Of a stretch of DNA of 64,000 nt, positions 52,128 to 60,692 are shown one piece after another. Every line of letters starts with the position of its first letter. Position 1 is the first letter of the stretch. The notes below the pieces were generated by a model, which did not search any database, was not told the origin of the DNA, and was given only the letters and a program-made list of their open reading frames with translations. Location: positions 430,343 through 494,342 of the forward strand of contig NZ_KB895454.1 in the NCBI RefSeq assembly GCF_000374865.1. Direction: 5' to 3'. The DNA comes from Arthrobacter sp. 135MFCol5.1 (lineage in GTDB: Bacteria > Actinomycetota > Actinomycetes > Actinomycetales > Micrococcaceae). The translations under genes were made by a program, and so were the position numbers.

Positions 52128-53606
52128 TCAGACGGCGATGGCGGCCAGGGCGGCCGCGCTTTCCTTGGCAGGGAACGACGGCGGGTTCACGCCGGCCATC
52201 TCCTCCATGACCCGGACCACCTGGCAGCTGTAGCCAAATTCGTTGTCGTACCAGACGTAGAGGACCAGGTTCTTGTCCGTGGACACCGTGGCCAGGCCGT
52301 CAACGATGCCGGCGCGGCGGGAACCCACGAAGTCGGTGGAGACCACCTCGGGCGAGTCGATGTAGTCGATCTGCTTGCGCAGGTCCGAGTGCAGCGACAT
52401 CTCGCGCAGGTAGTTGTTCACCTCATCCTTGGTGGTGCCGTTCTCCAGGCTGAGGTTCAGGATGGCCAGGGAGACGTCCGGGGTGGGAACGCGGATGGAG
52501 CTGCCGGTCAGCTTGCCCAGGAGCTCGGGCAGGGCCTTGGCCACCGCCTTGGCGGCACCGGTTTCGGTGATGACCATGTTCAGCGCGGCCGAGCGTCCGC
52601 GGCGGTCGCCCTTGTGGAAGTTGTCGATCAGGTTCTGGTCGTTGGTGAAGGAGTGCACGGTTTCCACGTGCCCGTGGATCACGCCGAACTTGTCGTTGAT
52701 GGCCTTCAGGACCGGAGTGATGGCGTTGGTGGTGCAGGAGGCTGCGGACACGATCCGGTCGGAGTCGTCGATGTCCCGGTGGTTGATGCCGTGGACAATG
52801 TTCTTCAGTTCACCCTTTCCCGGAGCCGTCAACAGGACGCGTGCAACACCCTTGCTCTGGAGGTGCTGGGACAGTCCTTCGGCGTCGCGCCAGCGGCCCG
52901 TGTTGTCCACCACCAGGGCATCCTTGATTCCATAGGCGGTGTAGTCGATGGTGGCGGGATCGTTCGAGTAGATCACCTGGATACGGACGCCGTTGGCCGT
53001 AATGGTGTTGGCTTCTTCATCGATCCGGATGGTGCCCTCGAAGGAACCGTGGACCGAGTCCCGGCGGAGCAGGCTGGCCCGCTTGGAAAGGTCGTTGTCG
53101 GACCCGCGGCGGACCACGATGGCGCGCAGGCGCAGGCCGTGGCCGCCACCGGCCTTTTCGATCAGCAGGCGTGCCAGGAGCCGGCCGATGCGGCCGAAGC
53201 CGTAGAGCACCACATCGGTGCTGGTGCGTTCGTCGCCGCCACGCTTGCCAACGATCTCGGCGAGTTCGGCGCGGAGGAACTCTTCAAGGGTGGCCCCGTT
53301 GCCCTCTTCCTTGAATTTCTGGTTCAGGCGGGCGATGTCGATCGCGGCGGCGCCCAGGTCCAGCCCGGCCAGCGTGTTGAGCAGCGGCGCCGTGTCCTCC
53401 AGGAGCAGTTCGTCCTTGCTCATCCGGCGCGCGAAGCGATGTGCCTTGAGGATGTTCATGGTGGACTTGTTGATCAGGCTCCGGCCGTGGATGCTGGTCA
53501 CCACGTTGTTTTCCCGGTACAGCCTGCCGATCACCGGGATCATGGCCTCGGCGAGGGCCTCCCGGCCCATCCACGTATCAAGACAAGAATCAGACGTCTG
53601 GCTCAC
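52128..53606 (-). CDS. gap: glyceraldehyde-3-phosphate dehydrogenase, long form (GapB-like)
   Basis: Interconverts glyceraldehyde 3-phosphate and 1,3-bisphosphoglycerate. 492 residues, about 150 more than a classical Gap. The Rossmann motif YGFGRIGR starts only at about residue 134, so about 130 residues form an N-terminal extension with helical character. Catalytic Cys291 in SAASCTTNAITP; C-terminal WYDNEFGYS. The length and extension fit the GapB type of corynebacteria that works in gluconeogenesis with NADP(H), but cofactor preference is not proven by sequence. Start GTG 53606 has GAGGAAGG 7 bases upstream. Confidence 0.93.
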   Translation of the reverse strand: MSQTSDSCLDTWMGREALAEAMIPVIGRLYRENNVVTSIHGRSLINKSTMNILKAHRFARRMSKDELLLEDTAPLLNTLAGLDLGAAAIDIARLNQKFKEEGNGATLEEFLRAELAEIVGKRGGDERTSTDVVLYGFGRIGRLLARLLIEKAGGGHGLRLRAIVVRRGSDNDLSKRASLLRRDSVHGSFEGTIRIDEEANTITANGVRIQVIYSNDPATIDYTAYGIKDALVVDNTGRWRDAEGLSQHLQSKGVARVLLTAPGKGELKNIVHGINHRDIDDSDRIVSAASCTTNAITPVLKAINDKFGVIHGHVETVHSFTNDQNLIDNFHKGDRRGRSAALNMVITETGAAKAVAKALPELLGKLTGSSIRVPTPDVSLAILNLSLENGTTKDEVNNYLREMSLHSDLRKQIDYIDSPEVVSTDFVGSRRAGIVDGLATVSTDKNLVLYVWYDNEFGYSCQVVRVMEEMAGVNPPSFPAKESAAALAAIAV

Positions 53607-53630
53607 TGAAATACCTTCCTCGGGTCAGCC

Positions 53631-53648
53631 GTGTACGTCCTCGTACAC
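53631..53648 (-). promoter_or_regulatory. small hairpin in the gap leader
   Basis: GTGTACG-TCCT-CGTACAC, a perfect 7-bp inverted repeat about 25 bases upstream of the gap start. It may be an operator or an mRNA structure. No further evidence. Confidence 0.3.
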
Positions 53649-53857
53649 AGATGTAGGCCACCTGATGATGTCCAGGGGCACCGGCACCTGCAGGGGTCGG
53701 CCCCCAGGCACCTGGATCGCGTGCAAAGAAAAACCGCCGGCTGCGAACGCAACTTTCGGCGGTAGAACTCCTGCGTCCGGGATCCATTCTAATTTGGCGC
53801 AGCCCCCCGAACACGCCTGCGCTGCGTGAAATCACTCACACGGCTCACCCCGTGGGC

Positions 53858-54397
53858 TTAGTTGTGGATGGCAGCATACAAGTTGAGGCTGGCGGAAAAG
53901 ACCACCCAGGAGAAGTACGGCAACACCAGCAGCCCTGCGGTGGCGTCCACCGGGCCGAACCGGACGATCAGGAACGCCAGGGTCGCGGCCAGGGTGCAGA
54001 TGACGAGGAATGCCGCCCACAAAGCCGCGGCGCCTGCCATGGGGTACATCGCGAAAAACGCCACCGGCCACGCGGCGTTGAGCACGAGTTGGACGGAGTA
54101 CCCTGCCAGGGCCGGGCCGGTCAATCCACCTTTGCGCCACACCAGCCACGCCGCGGCGGCCACCCCGACGTACAGCACCATCCAGGTGATCCGGAACATC
54201 AGCGACGGCGGCATCCACGGCGCCTTGAGCGAGCCGGCATACCAGCCCGTGGAATTGAGGATGATGGGGATCGAGGCAAGCAGCCACGCCGCAGCAGACA
54301 GTCCAAGGAAGCCCGCAAAGGCGACAATTTGGGAGCGCAGGCCGGGCAAGGTTCCGGCCGTTCCGGCGGCCGGCCGGAGATCAGTAATAACGGGCAC
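53858..54397 (-). CDS. TspO/MBR-family membrane protein
   Basis: Five-helix outer-facing sensor or porphyrin-binding protein. 179 residues with five hydrophobic segments. Signatures of the family: AGSLKAPWMPPSLMFRITWMVLY split between helices 1 and 2 (W-x-P-P loop), VQLVLNAAWPVAFF, and VLPYFSWVVFSASLNLY at the C-terminus. An N-terminal cytosolic stretch of about 25 residues is longer than usual. GTG 54397 has no clear ribosome binding site. It lies between gap and rnpB. Confidence 0.9.
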   Translation of the reverse strand: MPVITDLRPAAGTAGTLPGLRSQIVAFAGFLGLSAAAWLLASIPIILNSTGWYAGSLKAPWMPPSLMFRITWMVLYVGVAAAAWLVWRKGGLTGPALAGYSVQLVLNAAWPVAFFAMYPMAGAAALWAAFLVICTLAATLAFLIVRFGPVDATAGLLVLPYFSWVVFSASLNLYAAIHN

Positions 54398-54443
54398 GGT
54401 CCAGCATCCCCAACACAGCGCCCAAGGTCAAACCCGATTTTGC

Positions 54444-54833
54444 GGATGGGACAGCCGGTACGCCGGGTTCTGTTCTCCCCTGCCGTTGCCGGCAAGGGAG
54501 CGACGGCCATCCATCTACGAGTACCGTTGCCGGCACCCTCCAGCGGCTTACCCGGACACTCGGGCGGGCAGCCCTCGAACGTGTCCTGTCTAGCCTTGCT
54601 CCGGGTGGGGTTTACCTAGCCTTCCCGGTCACCCGGGAAGCTGGTGGTCTCTTACACCACCGTTTCACCCTTACCTGCCCTCTCCGGCCAAGGCCGGACA
54701 TGCAGGCGGTCTGTTTTCTGTGGCACTGGCCTGCGGGTTACCCCGAGTGGGCGTTACCCACCACCCTGCCCTGCGGAGCCCGGACGTTCCTCGAGCCACT
54801 TGCGTGGCGCGCGGCCGTCTGGCTGTCCCATCC
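54444..54833 (-). ncRNA. rnpB: RNase P RNA (M1 RNA), bacterial class A
   Basis: Catalytic RNA that matures tRNA 5' ends. On the minus strand the P1 helix pairs GGATGGGACAGCC (5' end at 54833) with GGCTGTCCCATCC (3' end at 54444). Universal blocks are present: GAGGAACGTCCGGGCTCC near 54775-54792 (P4 strand), AGAGACCACCAG and the 3' ACAGAACCCGGCGTAC at about 54458-54473 (P4 return and CCA contact). A TAGACT -10 box lies 6 bases before the 5' end. Confidence 0.97.
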
Positions 54834-54839
54834 GGATCC

Positions 54840-54845
54840 AGTCTA
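54840..54845 (-). promoter_or_regulatory. -10 box of rnpB
   Basis: TAGACT with 6 bases (GGATCC) to the predicted first base of RNase P RNA. The P1 helix end sets the start point independently, so this fixes the -10 to +1 distance. GACAAA about 19 bases upstream could be the -35. Confidence 0.7.
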
Positions 54846-54875
54846 CCGGGCGCCTCCGACCGCTTTTGTCGCCGG

Positions 54876-54881
54876 TAGGAT
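54876..54881 (+). promoter_or_regulatory. -10 box of leaderless yaaA
   Basis: TAGGAT, then CGGACG (6 bases), then GTG. Confidence 0.6.
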
Positions 54882-54887
54882 CGGACG

Positions 54888-55652
54888 GTGCTGATTCTGC
54901 TACCCCCTTCCGAAGGCAAGACACCCGCGCGCCGCGGGTCCGCCGTCGACTGGCCCTCGCTGAGTTTCCCTGAGCTCAATCCCTGCCGCACCAAGGTCCT
55001 GGCGGCGCTGGAAGCGGTCAGCGGGCACCCGGACGCCCTCTCGCTGCTGGGCGTGGGCGCCTCCCTGCGGGACGACGTCGAACGCAACACCCGCCTCCAC
55101 GCTGAGCCGGCCGCGCCGGCACACAGCATCTACTCGGGGGTCCTGTATGACGCCCTGGGATACCGGAGCCTGACGCCCGCGCAGCGGCGCAAGGCCGACG
55201 AGTCCGTGCTGGTGGTCTCCGCGCTGTGGGGGGCAATCCGCTTTGGCGACAGCGTGCCCGCCTACCGGCTTTCCATGGGGACGGCGTTGCCCGACGTCGG
55301 CCGGCTGGCTTCGTTCTGGAAGGCACAGCTGGATGACACGCTGGGCCGCGCCGCGGAGGGCCATCTGGTGGTTGACTGCCGGTCGAGCACCTACGCGGCC
55401 GCCTGGGCGGCGCCGCCGGAGCGTACGGTCACGGTGAACGTCTTTACCGAAGCCGCAGGAGTCCGGAAAGTGGTGAGCCATTTCGCCAAGCACACCCGCG
55501 GCGAACTGGCCCGGCACCTGCTGGCCCGCCGCGGGAAGGCTCCGGCTGCGGCCTCTGACCTGCTGAAGGTTGCGCGCGAAAAATGGGACGCGGAGCTGGT
55601 GCCGGGTACGGCACGCAGGCCCCATGCCCTGAACATCATCCTGCCGGGCTGA
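54888..55652 (+). CDS. yaaA: YaaA-family peroxide stress protein
   Basis: 254 residues, DUF328. The N-terminus LILLPPSEGKT is the family hallmark; further KTRG-like and LSGLYG-like blocks appear in altered form (YSGVLYDALGYRSL, VSALWGAIRFGDSVPAYRLSMG). In E. coli YaaA lowers free iron under peroxide stress and binds DNA; the actinobacterial version is divergent but clearly related. GTG 54888 is leaderless. Divergent from rnpB, whose 5' end lies 54 bases away. Confidence 0.9.
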   Translation: MLILLPPSEGKTPARRGSAVDWPSLSFPELNPCRTKVLAALEAVSGHPDALSLLGVGASLRDDVERNTRLHAEPAAPAHSIYSGVLYDALGYRSLTPAQRRKADESVLVVSALWGAIRFGDSVPAYRLSMGTALPDVGRLASFWKAQLDDTLGRAAEGHLVVDCRSSTYAAAWAAPPERTVTVNVFTEAAGVRKVVSHFAKHTRGELARHLLARRGKAPAAASDLLKVAREKWDAELVPGTARRPHALNIILPG

Positions 55653-55664
55653 GGCGCCGGCGGT

Positions 55665-56402
55665 TCAGGACCAGTCGTCCGAGCGGACCAGGATGGCGCC
55701 GGAATCCGGGCAGAACACGATGTCATCCGCCGCGGCCGCCTTGATCTCGGCAAGGTCGCCTGGGCTGAGCTTCATCCCCGAGGCCTCCGATGTCCCGTGG
55801 AAGAGCCGCGCGGCGCCCACGCCCCGCTTGGCGAGGGTCTTTTCGTAGACGGCCAGCATGCCTGCATCAAGGCCTGCGGCGAATTCGGCGCGCCGGGCCA
55901 CGAGCCCTTCGGCTTCGGCGGCCACCTCGGCGAGGGCCGCGTCCAGCTCTGCCCGGATCGTGCCGAACGAGCCTTGGATGCCATCAACGATCGCCTGCTG
56001 GGCGGCCTGCCGTTCCCGCAACGTGTCCAGCCGCTCCAGGATTTCCAGTTCCACATCTTCGAGGTCTGAGCGCCGCTTGTTCAGCGATTCAATGTCCTTC
56101 TGCAGGGCCACCAGGTCCTTGGAGAGCCCGGTTCCGCTGTTGAGCCTGGCCTCGTCGCGTTCGATGCGCGAAGCGACCTGTTCGACGTCGGCTTCCGCCC
56201 GCTTGAGCGCGGCTTCAGCGTCATGCACGGCCACCTTGGCAGCGCCCAGTTCTCCGTTGGCCACGGACAGGGCCGCTTCGAGGTCCTTGATCCGGGGATC
56301 ATTTTCGAGCGTCCGACGGCGGTTGGCGAGGCCGGTCAGCCTGGCGTCCAGTCCTTGCAGTTCGAGCAACTTCAACTGTTCCGCCGGTGCTGCCTTCGCC
56401 AC
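55665..56402 (-). CDS. coiled-coil protein with degenerate C4 zinc-ribbon end (CT398 family)
   Basis: 245 residues. A long antiparallel coiled-coil occupies about 5-165, like Chlamydia CT398 and related DUF164 proteins. The C-terminal part in the family is a zinc ribbon with two CXXC pairs; here the first pair is gone (SGMKLSPG) and the second retains a single cysteine (IVFCPDSGAILV), so zinc binding is unlikely. Start GTG 56402 with GGAGG 5 bases upstream. 98 bases downstream of the NIF3 gene in the same orientation, a common actinobacterial pairing. Confidence 0.88.
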   Translation of the reverse strand: MAKAAPAEQLKLLELQGLDARLTGLANRRRTLENDPRIKDLEAALSVANGELGAAKVAVHDAEAALKRAEADVEQVASRIERDEARLNSGTGLSKDLVALQKDIESLNKRRSDLEDVELEILERLDTLRERQAAQQAIVDGIQGSFGTIRAELDAALAEVAAEAEGLVARRAEFAAGLDAGMLAVYEKTLAKRGVGAARLFHGTSEASGMKLSPGDLAEIKAAAADDIVFCPDSGAILVRSDDWS

Positions 56403-56500
56403 TGTTACCTCCGCTTGATCCCTTCCGGCCAGGGCCGGGCACCCTATGGGCGCTTCCTAGACTCTATCGCCTGGGCTGAACCGTTGCCTCGCTGCCGGGC

Positions 56501-57424
56501 TCAGCCCGGCGTGAGGATGAAGTCCCAAGGATCACTGTTGGTGGTGCTGACCCGGATCTCCAGGTCGTGCCCCTGGTCCGCCAGGACGTTGCCCAGGGCT
56601 GCGGCGGCGGCCGGCAACCAGAGCCATTCACTGGCAAAGTGCGAGACGTCCACCAGGTAGGGCCGGCCGTTGAGGGCAGCTTCCCGGGCCTCGGACGCAG
56701 GGTGGTGGCGAAGGTCCGCGGTGACGTACACGTCCGCGTTGCTGGCCCTGACCTCGTTGAACAGGGAATCGCCGGCGCCGCCGCACACTGCAATCCGCCG
56801 CACCACGCCGTCCTTGTCCCCGGAAACGCGCACACCCCCGGCCACGGAGGGAAGGATGCCGAACACCCGTGCAGCGAAATCGCCCAGGCTCATGGCGTCC
56901 GCCAGGTCGCCGACCCGCCCAATGCCTTCCTCCGGCAGCCCGTTGGCCGCCGCGGTGAGCGGGGCAACATCCTGCAGTCCCAGCGCGTCGGCCAGGACAT
57001 CGGAAACGCCGCCGACGGCGGAGTCGCCGTTGGTGTGCACGGTCAGCAGTGCCGTCCCCGACTCGATCAGCCGGTGGACAGCCCGTCCCTTCGCCGTGGT
57101 TGCCGCCACCGACGTGACACCTTTCAGCAGCAGTGGATGGTGGGTAATGAGGAGGCCGGCACCCCACTCAACGGCTTCTTCGATGACCTCCAGGGTGGGG
57201 TCCACCGCGAACATCACCTTGCTGACGGGCGCGGACGGGTGGCCTGCCACGAGCCCCACTTCGTCCCAGTTCTCCGCCAGCGATTCGGGCCACAGTTCCT
57301 CAACGGCAAGCAACAATTCGGCCAGGGTGGGAGCCTCGGGGGCACTGTCCTGGCCCAGCGCGTCGGAGGAGGCTTCGCCGTCGTGATCTGCCTGGCCGGT
57401 AACGTCGGTGTCCACAGGTTCCAT
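56501..57424 (-). CDS. NIF3/YbgI-family Nif3-like dinuclear metal-center protein
   Basis: 307 residues. Family core from about 40 (PTLAELLLAVEELWPESLAENWD), metal-binding LITHHPLLLKG (two His), HTNGD and the C-terminal ADVYVTADLRHHP and HFASEWLWLP. GTP cyclohydrolase-like in sequence databases, but real function is disputed. The first 38 residues are a non-conserved acidic extension. ATG 57424 chosen; an upstream start at 57508 would add residues rich in Arg and Pro. It precedes the coiled-coil gene on the same strand. Confidence 0.88.
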   Translation of the reverse strand: MEPVDTDVTGQADHDGEASSDALGQDSAPEAPTLAELLLAVEELWPESLAENWDEVGLVAGHPSAPVSKVMFAVDPTLEVIEEAVEWGAGLLITHHPLLLKGVTSVAATTAKGRAVHRLIESGTALLTVHTNGDSAVGGVSDVLADALGLQDVAPLTAAANGLPEEGIGRVGDLADAMSLGDFAARVFGILPSVAGGVRVSGDKDGVVRRIAVCGGAGDSLFNEVRASNADVYVTADLRHHPASEAREAALNGRPYLVDVSHFASEWLWLPAAAAALGNVLADQGHDLEIRVSTTNSDPWDFILTPG

Positions 57425-57522
57425 AGTCTTAGTTTTACCCCATCGCCTTCCCGGCGCCGCATGTTGCGGTGCCCGGAAGGACCGGCGGGAATCATCCGGG
57501 GCCGTCAACCATTGAAGAGGTC

Positions 57523-58047
57523 ATGAAAACTTTTGTTCTTGGCGGGGGCTGCTTCTGGTGCCTCGACGCTGTCTACCAGAAGACCAGGGGCGTCACCTCG
57601 GTGGTGTCCGGTTATACCGGCGGCCACGATCCCCATCCCGACTACTACTCGGTGTGCAGCGGCACCACCGGCCACGCGGAGGTTGTGGCAGTGACCTTCG
57701 ACGAGGAGGTCATTCCGGCCGAAGTCATCCTGGACATGTTCTTTGCCCTGCACGACCCCACCACGCTCAACCGCCAGGGGTACGACGTGGGTACCCAGTA
57801 CCGTTCCTCCATGTTCTACGAGACAACGGAGGAAAAGATCCTGTTCGAGGAAGCGATCGAACGCAACCAGGCGCTGTGGAAGCACCCCATCGTCACCGAA
57901 GTCAGCCGCCTGCCGCGGTTCCACGTGGCGGAGGAATTCCACCAGGACTACTACGCCAAGCACCCGGAACAGGGGTACTGCCAGGTGATCATCAACCCCA
58001 AGCTGGCCAAGGCCAGGAAATATTACTCTGCATGGCTTAACGCTTAG
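57523..58047 (+). CDS. msrA: peptide methionine sulfoxide reductase MsrA
   Basis: Reduces S-methionine sulfoxide in proteins and free. 174 residues. Active site GGCFWC (Cys10, Cys13), GYTGGHDPHPDY, GHAEVV, and the C-terminal resolving residues QGYCQVIINPKLAK. ATG 57523 has GAAGAGG shortly upstream. Solitary gene, upstream of cysK and in the same direction with 64 bases between, including a TAGGCT hexamer at 58068-58073 that may drive cysK. Confidence 0.96.
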   Translation: MKTFVLGGGCFWCLDAVYQKTRGVTSVVSGYTGGHDPHPDYYSVCSGTTGHAEVVAVTFDEEVIPAEVILDMFFALHDPTTLNRQGYDVGTQYRSSMFYETTEEKILFEEAIERNQALWKHPIVTEVSRLPRFHVAEEFHQDYYAKHPEQGYCQVIINPKLAKARKYYSAWLNA

Positions 58048-58111
58048 CCTGCGTTACGCGGCCTCGTTAGGCTGACCTCAGTATTCACCCCTTAGAGATA
58101 GGCGTATGTAC

Positions 58112-59047
58112 ATGGCACGGATCTATGACGATGTAACGCAACTGGTCGGCGGGACCCCGCTGGTTCGGTTGAACCGGCTCAGCGAGGGACTGGACGCCAC
58201 CGTTGCGGTCAAGCTGGAGTTCTACAACCCGGCCAACAGCGTCAAGGACCGTATCGGCGTCGCCATCATCGACGCCGCGGAAAAGTCGGGTGCACTGAAG
58301 CCCGGCGGCACCATCGTCGAGGGCACCTCCGGCAACACGGGCATCGCCCTGGCCATGGTCGGTGCCGCGCGCGGCTACAAGGTCATCCTCACCATGCCGG
58401 AAACCATGTCCACCGAACGCCGCGTCATGCTGCGCGCCTTCGGCGCCGAGATCGTGCTGACCCCGGGCTCCGAGGGTATGCGCGGAGCCGTGGAAAAGGC
58501 CCAAGAGATTGTGGCCAACACGGAGAACTCCATCTGGGCACAGCAGTTTGCCAACGAAGCCAACCCGGAGATCCACCGGAAGACCACCGCAGAAGAGGTC
58601 TGGGCCGACACCGACGGTGCCGTTGACATCTTCGTGGCGGGCGTCGGCACCGGCGGAACCATCACCGGCGTCGGACAGGTGCTGAAGGAGCGCAAGCCCG
58701 GCGTGCAGATCGTGGCCGTGGAACCCAAGGACTCCCCCATCCTTAACGGCGGCGCTCCTGGCCCGCACAAGATCCAGGGCCTCGGCGCGAACTTTGTTCC
58801 GGAACTGCTGGACACCACCGTCTACGATGAGGTCATCGACGCTTCGCTTGAGGACTCGGTCCGCGTTGCCCGCGAGCTGGGCATCAAGGAAGGCATCCTG
58901 GGCGGCATCTCCTCGGGCGCCATCGTCTGGGGTGCGCTGGAACTGGCCAAGCGCCCCGAAAACGCGGGCAAGCTGATCGTGGCCGTGGTCTGCGACTTCG
59001 GTGAGCGTTACATCTCCACCGTGCTCTATGACGACATCCGGGGCTAA
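58112..59047 (+). CDS. cysK: cysteine synthase A (O-acetylserine sulfhydrylase)
   Basis: PLP enzyme forming L-cysteine from O-acetylserine and sulfide. 311 residues. PLP lysine Lys45 in [19 protein letters not shown] phosphate loop, [16 protein letters not shown]-like [21 protein letters not shown]. The ATG at 58112 gives the family N-terminus [21 protein letters not shown] 58106 two codons earlier is possible. cysE follows after 41 bases, so the two form the cysteine operon and their products can form the cysteine synthase complex. Confidence 0.97.
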   Translation: MARIYDDVTQLVGGTPLVRLNRLSEGLDATVAVKLEFYNPANSVKDRIGVAIIDAAEKSGALKPGGTIVEGTSGNTGIALAMVGAARGYKVILTMPETMSTERRVMLRAFGAEIVLTPGSEGMRGAVEKAQEIVANTENSIWAQQFANEANPEIHRKTTAEEVWADTDGAVDIFVAGVGTGGTITGVGQVLKERKPGVQIVAVEPKDSPILNGGAPGPHKIQGLGANFVPELLDTTVYDEVIDASLEDSVRVARELGIKEGILGGISSGAIVWGALELAKRPENAGKLIVAVVCDFGERYISTVLYDDIRG

Positions 59048-59088
59048 GCAGACTGAGCTGCCCGCCCATTTCCTGTAGAAAGAACTTT

Positions 59089-59673
59089 GTGGGCTTTTTC
59101 GCAAGACTGAAGGAAGACCTCGAGGCCGCCCGGTCCCACGACCCGGCGGCTCGAGGTTCTTTTGAGAACTTTTTCGCCTATTCCGGCCTGCACGCCATCT
59201 GGATCCATCGGCTGACCCACCGCTTGTGGCAGAACCCTGCCCTGCGTTTTCCGGCGCGGCTCCTGTCGCAGCTGGGCAGGTTTGCCACCGGCATCGAGAT
59301 CCATCCGGGTGCCACCATCGGCCGCAGGTTCTTCATCGACCACGGCATGGGGGTGGTGATCGGTGAGACCGCGGAAATTGGCGAGGACGTGATGATCTAC
59401 CACGGCGTCACGCTGGGCGGCCGCTCGCTGGCCCGGATTAAACGCCACCCCACCATCGGGGACCGCGTGACGATCGGTGCGGGAGCCAAAATCCTGGGGC
59501 CCATTACCATTGGCCGGGACAGCGCGGTCGGTGCCAACGCGGTCGTGGTCAAGGACGCGCCGCCGGAGTCGATCGTTACCGGCGTTCCTGCCAAGTGGCG
59601 GCACCGCGATGCGCAGCGGGAAACCAAACCCGCAGTGGATCCGGCCGAATACGATATCGAGTACCGGATCTAG
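59089..59673 (+). CDS. cysE: serine O-acetyltransferase (short EpsC type)
   Basis: Makes O-acetylserine for CysK. 194 residues, the short form lacking about 80 N-terminal residues of E. coli CysE. Left-handed beta-helix hexapeptides: [31 protein letters not shown] (in two parts), [30 protein letters not shown], and the [13 protein letters not shown] block. GTG 59089 with AGAAAGAA upstream. The C-terminal tail ends EYDIEYRI, resembling the terminal Ile that inserts into CysK in the cysteine synthase complex. Confidence 0.96.
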   Translation: MGFFARLKEDLEAARSHDPAARGSFENFFAYSGLHAIWIHRLTHRLWQNPALRFPARLLSQLGRFATGIEIHPGATIGRRFFIDHGMGVVIGETAEIGEDVMIYHGVTLGGRSLARIKRHPTIGDRVTIGAGAKILGPITIGRDSAVGANAVVVKDAPPESIVTGVPAKWRHRDAQRETKPAVDPAEYDIEYRI

Positions 59674-59724
59674 GGTCCGGCGTTGCCTGGACGAAGTTCG
59701 GGCCCTAGCTTGGACCCTGTCCTG

Positions 59725-60558
59725 TTAGCCGGGGAAGCGCTTGTAGATGTTCCACAGCACGGTGTCGAAGGCGCGGTCCGGAAGCAGCCGGCGCAACAGC
59801 AGGATGGCCCGTGCGCCCTTGCCCACCGGGTAGCGGGTCCTGGGCCGAGGCGAGGTGGCGGCATGAACGATTGCGTCCGCTATCACGGCGGGGTGCGAGG
59901 ACAACGCCGAACCGTCGGTTGAAGCCAGCGCTGCCGCCACCACCTTGGCCTGGGCGGCGTACGGTCCGGTCCCCGAATTCGCCAGCAGGCCCTCCGCGGA
60001 GATGGCGCCCCACTCGGACTGGGTGCCGCCCGGTTCGATGATGGAGACGTCGATGCCGTGTGGCTTGAGTTCTACCCGGAGCGAATCGCTAAGGCCCTCA
60101 ACGGCGAACTTGGTGGCGTGGTACCAGGCGCCCAGGGGCTCGTACATCTTTCCGCCGATCGAGGAGATATTAATGATCCGCCCCCGGCCGGCGGCCCGCA
60201 TGGCCGGCAGCACGAGCTGCGTCATCCGTGCCAAGCCAAACAGGTTGACGTCGAACTGCCGGCGGCCCTCCGCCAATTCGACGTCCTCAAGCGAGCCGTA
60301 GGATCCGTAGCCGGCGTTGTTGACCAGCACGTCGATCCGGCCGTGGGCCGACAGGACTTCCCCGACGGCGGCGACCATCGTCGCCTCGTCCGTCACGTCA
60401 AGCGCCAGGGTCCGGACGCCGTCGGCCTTGAGCGGTTCCATCTTCTCCACCCGGCGTGCGCCAGCGTACACGGTGAATCCGCGGGCTGCGAGCTTCCGGG
60501 CAGCTTCGAAGCCGATTCCAGTGGACGCACCGGTGACGAAAGCGACGGGCTGGTTCAT
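59725..60558 (-). CDS. short-chain dehydrogenase/reductase
   Basis: 277 residues. Cofactor motif TGASTGIG at 9-16, NNAGYGSYG, active-site SSIGGKMYEPLGAWYHATK (Ser, Tyr-X3-Lys) and EPGG. The lipid- or steroid-type extension after GTQSEWG suggests a hydrophobic substrate but this is not decisive. ATG 60558 has AAGGAG about 8 bases upstream. Not obviously linked to neighbours cysE and gnd. Confidence 0.9.
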   Translation of the reverse strand: MNQPVAFVTGASTGIGFEAARKLAARGFTVYAGARRVEKMEPLKADGVRTLALDVTDEATMVAAVGEVLSAHGRIDVLVNNAGYGSYGSLEDVELAEGRRQFDVNLFGLARMTQLVLPAMRAAGRGRIINISSIGGKMYEPLGAWYHATKFAVEGLSDSLRVELKPHGIDVSIIEPGGTQSEWGAISAEGLLANSGTGPYAAQAKVVAAALASTDGSALSSHPAVIADAIVHAATSPRPRTRYPVGKGARAILLLRRLLPDRAFDTVLWNIYKRFPG

Positions 60559-60692
60559 GGCGGACTCCTTGGGACGCCGCCCCGGAGGGAGGGCGGGCTG
60601 CGCGGATCAGGGGCGGTGCGGCCGGAAATGCCGACGGCCGGCGCCCCCAGAGTATCGGGAAGCGCCGGCCGCCGCGCCGGAAGCGCCGTGGG

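Noticed and set aside
52005..53609. 534-codon open frame on the plus strand
   Set aside because: Antisense to the long-form gap gene, no domain.
57425..57437. leaderless promoter for the NIF3 gene
   Set aside because: Only AAAACT or TAAAAC can be read at the right distance, too weak to claim.
58093..58105. leaderless start for cysK (TAGAGA before ATG 58106)
   Set aside because: The hexamer lacks the final T and the family N-terminus starts at 58112; a TAGGCT hexamer further upstream is a better promoter candidate.
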